Source: Cannabis sativa
Taxonomy: Eukaryota; Streptophyta; Magnoliopsida; Rosales; Cannabaceae
Length of the DNA: 64,000 bases
Reading direction: 5' to 3'
Assembly (NCBI RefSeq): GCF_029168945.1
Contig: NC_083601.1
Span: 73,583,595-73,647,594, forward strand
Part shown: in pieces, positions 48,477 through 60,792 of the stretch
Layout of the letters: each line of letters begins with the position of its first letter
Position numbering within the stretch: the stretch's first letter is position 1
Position numbers and translations under genes: made by a program
Notes under the pieces: generated by a model
Database searches by the model: none
Told to the model about the DNA's origin: nothing
What the model saw: the letters and a program-made list of their open reading frames with translations, nothing else

Positions 48477-50390
48477 TGTTAGGTTTTATGCCCTAAATAA
48501 AACTCTTTACAATCTGATTAGTTATCAATATAAGAAATTTGAAGTGATTGATGTTTGCATGAATTTTACATGCTAATGGTTTAATATGTTTAATATGTTT
48601 ATTACATTCATACACACAAAATCAGTTAAATCCAGATCATATGTTTATTCACAATTACAGTATCGTCAACACAGTGGAATGTGATTGTGATCATATGAAT
48701 CAAAAGTTTTGGTCCCTGTTTCATCAGTGTTATTGGATTTACACTAATGTGATAATCAGCGATGATGTGTACTTACACTTGGAGTAAGTGTTATGTTCTT
48801 TCCAGGACATTAGTAAAGTATACTAGTTTCGAATGTATGGAGTATACATTGGACTGGACCGATATTGCAACTAAGTTAAGATATTACAAACTTACCGTTA
48901 TACATATCTTTCCAAGTCAATATCAGTAGTTGATCTTAAGATTAAAAAGAATCTAAATCCTGATATGCTTGGGCTCAACTCAGGAGTGCTATTCATGTTC
49001 TTTGATTTATTAGTTAAGCCTACTTTTGGGTCAGGGTGATACGTATATTTTGGGAACATGATAGTATGATTGAGTGGGAGTGCTGAACATAAATATGGAA
49101 TCTATAGCTTCTACTGGTGTATAGAAGTTAAGTGATGATTCCCTTCGAGCTTAGCAAATAGAAGTAAATGGATGAGCTCTTGTTTAACTGACTAATTATT
49201 AGATCATTAAACACCATTTACTGGTGTAGCTAAGTGTTTTAAGGGGCAAAATACATTGAGGGGTGAGAACGGTAAAGAAATCCCATCTCGATGTAAATCA
49301 TCTATATAGAGGATCTTTAAATCACAATAAGATTATAACAATGGTTAAATGAGATAGTATATTGGTATCGTGAAACATACAATATGCTCTATATAAGTCT
49401 GAGAGTGCAATTCTAAGTTCTAAGAGTGGATTCAACGAAGAATTAATAAGTAGGAATTTACTTGGTAAATTTGGTTCACTTATTGGAAGCTCGGCATATA
49501 GATCCATGGTCCCCATTCTAGTTGAGAACATTCTCGCTTATAAGACTCATTAATTGATTCGTGATTGATCAATTATAATTCTAAAGTTAGACTATGTCTC
49601 GATTTTATGAATTTTCACTATTCAAAGGTGAAATTGTAAGGAAAAGAGTTTTCTGGGTTTATTTATTTATTAATGGACTTTATATGTCTAATTAATAATT
49701 AAATTAAATGACAATATTATTTAATAATGTATTTTAATTATTAAATAATTAGTTTTGGCATTTTAAAGGTTAGAATTGGAAAATTGGCATTTTTGAGAAA
49801 ATAGAGATAAAATTTGATAAAATTGCAAAATTAAGTGGGGCCCATTACAACACCTATGGCCGGCCACTTATAAGGCTTTTTCAAATTATTATTTTATTAT
49901 TTTAATGCCAAATAATTCTAAACCTAAACCTAGTAAGTTGCCTATAAATAGAAAGTGATGGCTCAGTCAAATCATAAGTTTTCATAAGCCTTTCTGACAG
50001 AAATTTCTCTCTTCAGAAAAACTGAGCCTTCCCTCACTCTCTACCTTGGCCGAAACCTCTCTCCCTCTTTTCCTTCATCTTTTTCGTGACCCTAGTGAAA
50101 GAGTAAGTGCCCACACACAAGAAGCGCAACTCAATCATAGATTGGAAGACCGTGAAGGATCAAAGCTTGAAGAAGAAGGAGATTCGGGCTCGGATCTTGA
50201 TTATACTCGCTACGTAAAGGAATCAAGGGTTAGAGATCTGAGTGGAAGGAGACATTTATTCCGCTGCATCAATGTAAGGTTTTCTTAACTTTATATGTGT
50301 TTATTTTATCGTTTTAGAAAGTTCATATTTAGGATGTTAATAAACATACTTGTGAGTAGATCTAAGATCCTGGTAAAATAATTCCCAACA
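48477..50390 (+). repeat. G 5' LTR
   Basis: 1914 bp, TGTTAGG to CCCAACA, TATA box CCTATAAATAG at 49941-49951. It has several local variants not in the 3' LTR (CTCGCTACGTAAAG near 50206, ATTCTCGCTTAT near 49532, GTCTCGATTTT near 49597). Confidence 0.95.
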
Positions 50391-50392
50391 AC

Positions 50393-50404
50393 TGGCCTCA
50401 GAGC
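50393..50404 (+). promoter_or_regulatory. Variant primer-binding site of G
   Basis: TGGCCTCAGAGC in place of TGGTATCAGAGC, the same change as in E. Confidence 0.8.
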
Positions 50405-53400
50405 CATGGTAATTGATTTACTTGCATGTAATTTGGACTTTAAAACGATTGTTTGTATGTTCTTTGGATGGTATTATGTTGTATTGAGTGTTATTTGATG
50501 ATTGATTGATGATTATGAAATTTTCGTGAAAAATAATTGTTATTTCGGTTCTGGAATTATTTTTATTGGATAGTATGGAAAAAATTAAGCAAGTTAGCCT
50601 TTTACAGAACTCAATTTGGATTTTATTTGAATTAGTTATGATTTTTGGAAGATTTGACAAAATCGGGACTGTGCTGATAGTTTCCTGCGATCGCAGAGCT
50701 GTCCGTACAGTTTCGAATTTTTTCAATTTTCTTCAATTTTTCATACCTTTTCATGGAATTAACTTCCAATTTTTTGTATGGTTTTATATATATACTATTA
50801 CTATTCCTAATTCAATTCTAATTATCATTTTGAATTAATTTAATTTTTTTTTTAATTTAATTCAAGATATTAGTGTAATTTGAATTTGAATAGAACTAGT
50901 ATTTATCTTTTTGCTTAAAAATCTATCTTATTTTTAAATTTGATTATATTTTTTTTAAATTTAAGGTCAGATATTTTTTTGATATTTAAAATATCTTTTA
51001 AGATATTTATAATATCTTTTAAGATATTTAAAAATATCTTATCTTTTAAGATATTTATAATATCTTTTAAAGATATTTATAATATCTTTTAAGATATTTA
51101 AAAATATCCTATCTTTTAAGATATTTTAAAAATATCTTATCTATTAAGATTTTTTAAATCTTTTTAGATATTTTGACCTTATTTAAATTTAAAATAAGAT
51201 ATTTATAATCATGTAATTTTAAATAGATATAAGATATTTTGCTAACTTTTAAATTTTGTTATTTTATTTATTTAAATTAAATTTAAAAATCTGAAAAGAT
51301 ATTTTATTTATCTTTTCTAATTTTTATTTTTAAAATAACATTTAATTTTTAAAAAGTAGTTAGCAAATTTTGAAATGATATTTAGGTTGGTTGAAACCTA
51401 ATTTTTCAAATAGTAGGTTTAATTTTAAATTTTTTTTAAAATAATTTCGAAATTTTAAATATTTTTTTTTTCGAAATTAATTAATTTTTTTTATTTTTTC
51501 GAAATTAATTAAAATATTTTATTTAATTATTTATTTTTCGAAATTATTTATTTAAAATTAAATAAATCCTACTTCCAACTATCCAGCTAACCTTGTTGCA
51601 GGAGTATGTGTTTTTAGCTTGTATGTAAGTTTTAAAAACCTATTATTACTTGATTGCAAATAGCCATGGTTACTTTTTGCCAGATCTAATGATCTGATGG
51701 CTCCCTTGGTCAAGTAAATAATTTGTAACAGGTAAATTTTACAATCTTCTTTCATCTGTGTATGACCTAGCAACATGATAGGATCCATCCAAAGTGTGCC
51801 TGTGTGAACCTATATGTTTATTTTATTATATAGATGCATATAGGTTGTTGCTAAATAAAATGTCACACCATGATAGATTTTATTTAGGTCCATTTAGTTA
51901 TTGGACCTATTCAATTAATAACAGTTATTCATTTTAAGGTTAAATTCCTCTCTTTTGGGCCTTGTGTGAGAGTTGGGTGCCATAGAAGTGGGTACGACAT
52001 ACTGAACCCAGCACCCCCTCACATGAACTACCCCAATTGTGAAGGCCCATTTGCCTGATTTGAATAACTGTACTAGGTTAATTATAATAGTTTGACCTAA
52101 TAAAATTGAATTAGCAACATAATTAACTTTTAAAATATATGAAAATTTATTTTCATTTTAATATTTTAAAGTTAATTTTAAGAAAAACACTTTTAGTTTA
52201 GATATTATTTCTAGATAAACTATTTGTATTTTTCTTGTATTTAATTAAATATAGAATTTTAACTAACTAAGATTCTTTCTGGAGCTTATTTAATTAAATA
52301 TTCCTATTTAAGTTATAAATTAGTTGTATCAACTGATTTTTCTTAACTAACTTAAATTTGAATATTTGATTTAAATTTTAAATCAAGTTGAGGAATCTTA
52401 GGCATTAGTTATTAAAGATTCTTAAGATATTTTTTTTAAGTTAATATCTTTTCAAATATTAACTTAAAATGGAATATTTTAGATATTTTTTGGTTGATAT
52501 TTTTTTTAAATATTAACTTTAAAAGATATCTTCAAATTAAGTGGTTACAACTTAATTTGTGATATTTAATTAAATCTAGATTTGAAATTATTTAAGTTTT
52601 AGATTTTTTCTATATAACTTAAATTAGATATTTTTCAAATTTTGAAAAGATACTTAGTCAAATAAGATATTTTCTAGATAGTCATTTCTAGACTACTTAT
52701 TATTTCTAATACTTATATAGGAAAATATTATACTTTTGTGAAATTAATTATTTAAATAATTAATTTTGGTACAATTTTATTAAGTATATTTTTCCTAGTA
52801 TTAAATAGAAATTAATAATTAAGGCTTCTCTACACTTAATTATTTATTTCTTGAATTTAATACAATTAATTAAGTTGAAAAATCTAAATATCTAAGTTGA
52901 TTTTCATCATGATACTTAAATATTTATTGATTTTTCATGACACTTAATTAAATAGAAAATTAATTTTAGGTTGAAATTTAATTTTTCAACTTAAATTTAA
53001 ATAATTTTCAAAATATATATTTTTCTTTATTTTATTAATCAATTTCGAAATTGCATTTTAATTATGCAATATTTTCGAATTTTTTTTGAAAAATAGATTG
53101 AGTTGTAAATTAATTATTTATTTTAATTAATTCTTGGACCAACTCAAGTCAATGATTTTTTCATTTAATAGATTAATTTAAAATAAGTGAATTTAAAAAT
53201 ATATATATATTATTAGAAATTGAATTGACTAGTCAAAAGAATATCTAGATTGATGATATTTTTGCTTGAAGTATTTCTTTTCTATTTTTATTATTTTCGA
53301 AAATTGTATAATTATTTTTTTTTTTTTATACTTAATTTTCGAACCCAATAAATATATTCTCAAAGGAAATTTTTAAGTTGTTAATTATTTATTTAATTCA

Positions 53401-54130
53401 TCTTAAATTAATTTCCTTAATATTTATATTTAAGATTATTACTAAGATGGAAATAATTAATTTTATTTCAATCACCATCTAGTATAATTTTATAAATATT
53501 ATATTAAATTCTTATTTTTGAATTTTAATTCTTAAATAGAATTTAATGAGATTTATTTATTAGAATAATAAGAAAATACATTTTAAACAATGAGCTTTAT
53601 TATTATTAAGATATTCGATCTCCATTGTGGGTTTTACACCGCGTTTGTTTTAGTGAGTAATCCTCCCTAATGGAGGAACGTTCATTAGCAATTTCGCACC
53701 GTTTAATCTCGCATGATAAGTGGTTTGTAAGTGTTTTATATGGTATAGATCACCCTAATGGTGGCGACCATATTTGACTTGCAAATTGCGAAACAATGGT
53801 AGAAGCTCATGAGATAGAATAGCCTTGACTCTCGCCTAAACGGGACAACGCTGGATTCTGATCTTGATCGAATAAAAGGTTGCTAGAATGTTTAACATTT
53901 TAGATGAGCTGACAACTCTATTCAATGGATGGTAGCTTTGACTCTCGCCTAAACGGACAACGATATCGCCTTGTTGAAAACCTTGGAAATTATTTAGGAT
54001 TGAATTTTTAAGTATTTTCTCATATCATTCCTACTTGCTATGTGCTTATAATTTCTGAATTGATTTTGTGTGTTAAACCATTATTAATTTCTATTTGTTG
54101 ATTTCTATTATTTTGTAGTATCCTGTTTGT
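50405..54130 (+). other. G leader, non-coding
   Basis: About 3.7 kb, mostly AT-rich. In order it has the palindrome CTGCGATCGCAG (50685-50696), an AT-rich minisatellite (50985-51150), a GC-richer conserved block (51955-52070), the 22-base palindrome (53667-53688), and the leader direct repeat twice (about 53825 and 53937). No coding sequence. Confidence 0.8.
50985..51150. repeat. AT-rich minisatellite in G leader
   Basis: About seven units built from AAGATATTTATAATATCTTT and a variant with AAAAATATCTTATC. The corresponding array in C (25540-25620) has about three. Confidence 0.85.
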
Positions 54131-54134
54131 CAAA

Positions 54135-54993
54135 ATGAATCCCATGTTATCACTGTTGACTGAAAATAAGCTGAATGGATCTAACTTTAATAAATGGAAT
54201 GAGAACATTAATATTGCTCTCATAGGAGAAAGTGCCTTGTTTGTTTTAACTGAGCCGTCACTCCGAAGTGCCCGGGGATAATGCATCCAAAGCCGTGAAA
54301 GAAAAGTATGAGCGTTGGCGTAAGGCAAATGACAAAGCTCTATACTTTATGCTTTCTAGCATGGTTGACACCCTCAAAACTCGGTTTTCTAAAACCGAGA
54401 AGGCCGCCGAAGTTATGACGAAGTTAAATGAGCTATTCGGTAAGGCATCACTTCAGTCACGCTTTGACGCGACTAAGAAGTACATTAACGCACGGATGGA
54501 ACCTCATCAAAACGTGCGTGATCATGTTCTCCTCATGTCCAGTTATTTCCAAGAAGCCCAGGATCATGGTGCTGAAATGGACAGTGCTACTCAAGTAAGT
54601 CTTATCTTGAACGACTCGACTCCAGCATTTCTACCATACACATCAAATTATGTCATGAATAAGAAGGAAATTGACTTTCATGAATTAGTCAATGACCTTC
54701 AAACTTATGAAAATTTGATTGGAGGACCCAAGAAGAAAGGGAGTAAACCTCATCCTGGTAATGGTAATGGGACGATGAAACCTGAAGCAAATGTCGCCTC
54801 TGTTTCAAAGCCCAAATCGAAGAAGAAGTGGAAGAACACCAAGAAGCGAACAAAAGTCATGAAAAAGACTGCTCCTTCTGGTGATGCTACACTTAAAGGA
54901 AAGTGTTTCCACTGCAATGAAAAAGGCCATTGGAAACCCCAATGTCCTAAACTTCTTGCAAAGAAACAAGGTATTTCCTTTCATAAACTTTAA
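54135..54993 (+). pseudogene. G gag, frameshifted near residue 45
   Basis: It begins MNPMLSLLTENKLNGSN at ATG 54135, as in C. A one-base gain near 54262 (TCACTCCGAAG, where C has TCACCTGAAG) shifts the frame. The rest is open from 54268 to the stop at 54991-54993. It keeps the UBN2-type core (KYERWRKANDKAL, LNELFGK), a Lys-rich linker and the knuckle CFHCNEKGHWKPQC. Only the short N-terminal piece is out of frame, so the shorter product could still contain most of Gag if an internal start were used; I see no evidence for that. Confidence 0.88.
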
Positions 54994-55070
54994 GAGTTTT
55001 AGTGAATTATTATCCAATTGGATTTATAATTCTGGACTAACTTTGTTTATATGTTTTCTTCTTCTTATAG
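54971..55070 (+). other. Candidate 100-bp intron across the G gag stop
   Basis: Donor CAAG|GTATTTC, branch-like GGACTAAC (55034-55041), acceptor TTCTTCTTCTTATAG|GCC. Same length and positions as in C. Confidence 0.5.
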
Positions 55071-55256
55071 GCCAAGCTACTTGAACTCAATTGAGTTGGA
55101 TCAGCAAGCTGGACCAAGGGTGAAATCGTCCAGATGAAGATGAAGCTCTTCAATTTATTTTTTGAATTAATTGTTTTAGTTTAAAGACAATTTGGATTTC
55201 AAATTTTAGTTAGGGATATTTATCCCTGTTTCTCTCATATTGTTGCAATTTTTTTT

Positions 55257-55262
55257 AATAAA
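55257..55262 (+). terminator. Possible polyadenylation signal after G gag
   Basis: AATAAA in a T-rich context about 265 bases after the gag stop. The same arrangement is present in C. It could end a short gag transcript; this is inference. Confidence 0.3.
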
Positions 55263-56798
55263 GTTTTATTTTTTTTTCGAAATTCCCTATTGCAATTTAT
55301 GAGATTGAGCTTCATTTAATTCTATCTTCATCAATTATTACCACATTATATTTATATGTTTGTATGTGTAAGTGTTTTTATTATTGATGCAAATTCTATA
55401 ATATTTACAACTCTTCATAGAGTTATATTATATAAACACTAGAAATTATTTCTATGTTTATCAATAATTGTTCATTCTCATACAATTATTAAGAATTTGT
55501 TTAATAAAAGGATCTTATGATCTGATAGGGGTGGAGAAAAGTTAAGAAAACTATGCAGTTCAACGATCTTTTATATCTAATGAACTCTGGATAGTATTCA
55601 ACTCCACATAAACTCTATCACACTTAGAGAATCATGATCTTTACAACCTTTAGGGGTGGATCATAATCTCTATATACTTAGGGGTGGAGGTTATCCATAG
55701 TACCCTATATGTATATTCTTAGGGGTGGAGTCTATTCCACAATTCCCTATGAAACACATATCTTGTTTAAACATAGAAGTAATATAATGAGTCAGCTATT
55801 GTCAATATAAATTCTTGATCTTGATTGTATGTTCCATTTCAATTTTACTGTTGTAAGTAAGAGTTTGGTACCTTTGAAAGTTCTTTGTTAAAGTTTCACA
55901 CTACCTTAATTGAGTGGGAGAATTTTAAAGTTCTATACCCATCTTCATTAGGTTGATAATTGTGATAGGTACTTAAGAACACTACTGAAAAGCAAATCTA
56001 ACCATTCACATGGATAGGTATAGCTTATCAGAATTATGAGAATAAGATAAAGAACTCTAGCTCAGTCCATTCAAATGACTTGAACATAGAATTCTTAATC
56101 CTCATAAAATTTGATGGTATCTTAATTTTGATTACTTTATCTCTGGCATGTATTTTTCACTTCAAATACTAGTCTGCCATGTTGATGACTTAGTCTTAAC
56201 TTAAAGTTTCAGACTAATACAAAAGTCACAACTAGGTAACTCTCCAAACAATCAGAGGTTAAAAGTATTATTTAACCAGACATCTGCTATTGAGTGGGAG
56301 CTATCTGAGATGTAATCAAATAGGGAACATTAGAAGATATTCAAGAAGGATTTATGAAAGTGATCTATATGTCAGATATTAAGGAACTGTGTATCAGTTG
56401 TCTTTGTATCACACCATCTAATTTCGAAATTCTTAAGATGGTGCTTACTTTGGGGGTGGAGGAATTATTGTATAATAATTCAAGCTCTACCAGAGAAGAA
56501 CTATAACTTGGTCTATTCGAAAATACCAGAAAGTTATATCACTGAAGAAAAGTCTACACTGTATTATCTCAATTACATATTTTAAAATATGAGAGATATG
56601 TCCTCTGTTAATTCAGATGTACTTTTAAAACAGTAAAGATTTCAGTATCCCTTGATGAGTAAAGCATATAGAAAAGGATGTTTCATAAGAGTATTTATGA
56701 ACTAGTTTCCAGAAGTTTGGGTGGATTCAAAAATACTACACTTGATCTAAAGATCAAGACATCAGATTGACCTATTTGCACAGTTTGTTTTATATTAG
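55263..56798 (+). other. G region between gag and 3' LTR, non-coding
   Basis: About 1.5 kb with no pol motif. Repeated TTAGGGGTGGA motifs lie around 55520-55730. Confidence 0.6.
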
Positions 56799-56812
56799 TG
56801 CAAGTGGGAGTT
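56799..56812 (+). promoter_or_regulatory. G polypurine tract
   Basis: TGCAAGTGGGAGTT directly before the 3' LTR. Confidence 0.85.
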
Positions 56813-58723
56813 TGTTAGGTTTTATGCCCTAAATAAAACTCTTTACAATCTGATTAGTTATCAATATAAGAAATTTGAAGTGATTGATGTTTGCATGAAT
56901 TTTACATGCTAATGGTTTAATATGTTTAATATGTTTATTACATTCATACACACAAAATCAGTTAAATCCAGATCATATGTTTATTCACAATTACAGTATC
57001 GTCAACACAGTGGAATGTGATTGTGATCATATGAATCAAAAGTTTTGGTCCCTGTTTCATCAGTGTTATTGGATTTACACTAATGTGATAATCAGCGATG
57101 ATGTGTACTTACACTTGGAGTAAGTGTTATGTTCTTTCCAGGACATTAGTAAAGTATACTAGTTTCGAATGTATGGAGTATACATTGGACTGGACCGATA
57201 TTGCAACTAAGTTAAGATATTACAAACTTACCGTTATACATATCTTTCCAAGTCAATATCAGTAGTTGATCTTAAGATTAAAAAGAATCTAAATCCTGAT
57301 ATGCTTGGGCTCAACTCAGGAGTGTTATTCATGTTCTTTGATTTATTAGTTAAGCCTACTTTTGGGTCAGGGTGATACGTATATTTTGGGAACATGATAG
57401 TATGATTGAGTGGGAGTGCTGAACATAAATATGGAATCTATAGCTTCTACTGGTGTATAGAAGTTAAGTGATGATTCCCTTCGAGCTTAGCAAATAGAAG
57501 TAAATGGATGAGCTCTTGTTTAACTGACTAATTATTAGATCATTAAACACCATTTACAGGTAGCTAAGTGTTTTAAGGGGCAAAATACATTGAGGGGTGA
57601 GAACGGTAAAGAAATCCCATCTCGATGTAAATCATCTATATAGAGGATCTTTAAATCACAATAAGATTATAACAATGGTTAAATGAGATAGTATATTGGT
57701 ATCGTGAAACATACAATATGCTCTATATAAGTCTGAGAGTGCAATTCTAAGTTCTAAGAGTGGATTCAACGAAGAATTAATAAGTAGGAATTTACTTGGT
57801 AAATTTGGTTCACTTATTGGAAGCTCAGCATATAGATCCATGGTCCCCATTCTAGTTGAGAACATTCTGCTTATAAGACTCATTAATTGATTCGTGATTG
57901 ATCAATTATAATTCTAAAGTTAGACTATGTCTGATTTTATGAATTTTCACTATTCAAAGGTGAAATTGTAAGGAAAAGAGTTTTCGGGTTTATTTATTTA
58001 TTAATGGACTTTATATGTCTAATTAATAATTAAATTAAATGACAATATTATTTAATAATGTATTTTAATTATTAAATAATTAGTTTTGGCATTTTAAAGG
58101 TTAGAATTGGAAAATTGGCATTTTTGAGAAAATAGAGATAAAATTTGATAAAATTGCAAAATTAAGTGGGGCCCATTACAACACCTATGGCCGGCCACTT
58201 ATAAGGCTTTTTCAAATTATTATTTTATTATTTTAATGCCAAATAATTCTAAACCTAAACCTAGTAAGTTGCCTATAAATAGAAAGTGATGGCTCAGTCA
58301 AATCATAAGTTTTCATAAGCCTTTCTGACAGAAATTTCTCTCTTCAGAAAAACTGAGCCTTCCCTCACTCTCTACCTTGGCCGAAACCTCTCTCCCTCTT
58401 TTCCTTCATCTTTTTCGTGACCCTAGTGAAAGAGTAAGTGCCCACACACAGTAAGCAGTAACTCAATCATAGATTGGAAGACTGTGAAGGATCAAAGCTT
58501 GAAGAAGAAGGAGATTCGGGCTCAGATCTTGATTATACTCTGCTACAGAAAGGAATCAAGGGTTAGAGATCTGAGTGGAAGGAGACATTTATTCCGCTGC
58601 ATCAATGTAAGGTTTTCTTAACTTTATATGTGTTTATTTTATCGTTTTAGAAAGTTCATATTTAGGATGTTAATAAACATACTTGTGAGTAGATCTAAGA
58701 TCCTGGTAAAATAATTTCCAACA
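56813..58723 (+). repeat. G 3' LTR
   Basis: 1911 bp, TGTTAGG to TTCCAACA, TATA box at 58271-58281. It carries the common variants (CTCTGCTACAGAAAG). Confidence 0.95.
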
Positions 58724-58728
58724 TAATG

Positions 58729-59702
58729 ATCTTAACAAACCACACCCCTTTAAAACCCATACCTCTTATTACACTTTCACTCAATAATCTGTTAAACCAT
58801 ATGCTATCATTGTCTCCTATTTTAAGTATATGTAGACTATGATGGAACTCTCTTTACAATAAATTTAAAAAATGACTAAACTACTAGCAATTTGTTCATC
58901 TTTATACCAGAAAGTTTTATTTTTGTCTTCCGAATCATATAATCACCATGATATCTCACTTGAATATTATTGAACATATAAATAAAATATAATTATATTC
59001 AAACAACACACTAATGTAGCCGGAGTAGTTAAAAAGGATAAATTCTCAAAGATCAAAATTTCAAATCCCATTTTAAAAATTAAAAATAAACACATTACCT
59101 AATTAAAAAATTTAAACATATATATATTGTACTTAATATTACCTAATTAAATAGAAAATTAATTTTACCTGCACGTAATATCAACTTAGTATTACTATAT
59201 ATATATCAGTATATATTTATATATACAAGTTATTCGGTTTAAAAATAGTATTAGAAGATTATTGAGATATTAATTATGTAAGGATAATTATTTTATTTAT
59301 TTTTATAATTAATGACTATATATAATTGCTTAGAGTATTAGTGGTAATTTTCTAAATATAGTTAAAGTTGTATTAATTGTGAAGGTAAAAGATATTGGAG
59401 TTTGAAAAATTATTTAGTTAATTGTACGAGTGATATTAAATAAAATTATTATGGAATTAATATCAAAAGATTTATAGGTTTGGAAAAATTCACAAGTTTA
59501 AAAACTGTTTTAGTAAAATGATAAGGAATTATATAACTCTGAATAGGTGATACCAATAGCGCTTCAAAAATAATTCAAAAATCTAAGTAACACATAGAGA
59601 TGGATGCATCAAAATTCAAAAATTATCGATATCAAAATTAAGCTTTATAATTATAAGATGAAAGACTTACAATTAGAATTTAAAAGTTAGACATTAATTT
59701 AC

Positions 59703-59776
<74 letters not shown>

Positions 59777-60792
59777 GTTATTATTTTTAAAAATAAATCC
59801 AATAGAGTGATTATATATTTATTCAAACAACCTTAAAATTTATATCATTCTATTCATTCCACCAAATTAAGCAATCCTAATCCTAAAAGCTTTTGAGCAA
59901 TCTTTCTTACCATTACATCCTTAGCAAAAATCTATAGCACTCATCACTTTCATATTTTGTCACCATTGGTCTTAATCTAAGCAACTTAAAATATTTAAGG
60001 TAAGGAACTCTACATTTACTCATTTATTGATCACAATAAAAAAAATATTCATAGATTTTTTTTCTTATGGAAAGAGATATGTCTTAGTAAAATTATCTTA
60101 TTTCTCTGAATATTGATGATCTGTTTCCAGCAATCTTGGTACCGTTGGAAATATTATTACATGCCCCATAAATTTCTATGAAAAAACCTTTTGTAATTCG
60201 GGTTGTGTTGAAAATTCATTTTTCTTCTGTATTATGCAATTCGTTTTTTAATATTGTTCTTGAAAAATTGTTTTGACTAACTTGTAATATCTCTTTGAAT
60301 ATAAGTTTGATTTCAAAGATTTTGATGTCAATGGAACTGAAACTTTCATGAAGAAAGTATTCCCTGGGTCGGAATATTTATGTGTCAAAATTTTGTATTT
60401 TTTTTTATTATTATATCTTATAATTCGTTACACCATATTTCTTCTCAAAATTATGATAACTCTCTTAGTTTTAATCTATTTTCAATGATGTGCATATCGT
60501 TGGAAAGCTAACTGAATTTTTTATAATTTTGATGAAGACAACTTTACTAAATTCATGTAGTTTTTAGTTAAATATAATATTATTTTGTAAAAATAACAAG
60601 GAATATGGAATTTTATAGCCACTCTTCTATGGTATTTTTTCATATTTAAAATTTTTTATGGTATTTGATATGCCATATTTTTGTAAACCTATTATCCAAA
60701 CTCATATTTTATGTTTTTGTTTTTAGCTTAATTAGTTTTATTTTTATTTTTTAGTTTATTTTACATTTACATTTTAGGGCTTTTTTCTATTT
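58729..60792. other. AT-rich interval without recognised genes
   Basis: No open frames of note. A (TTA)n microsatellite lies at 59707-59777. Between 60141 and 60550 a module with GTTGGAAA- or ATGGAACTG-like starts followed by TTTCATGAAGA-like ends recurs three times at about 170-190 base spacing. Similar wording is common in plant retroelement LTRs, but I cannot assign it. Confidence 0.5.
59707..59777. repeat. (TTA)n microsatellite
   Basis: About 24 ATT/TTA units in a row. Confidence 0.95.

Larger units (their letters stand above)
48477..58723 (+). mobile_element. Element G: complete gag-only copia-like LTR element (TR-GAG-like)
   Basis: 10247 bp with LTRs of 1914 and 1911 bp and perfect target duplication TAATG (48472-48476 and 58724-58728). 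The order matches C: LTR, primer site, leader of about 3.7 kb, gag, about 1.7 kb non-coding, polypurine tract, LTR. No pol domains. The gag has a frameshift and the primer site is a variant, so G is probably less competent than C. Confidence 0.95.
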
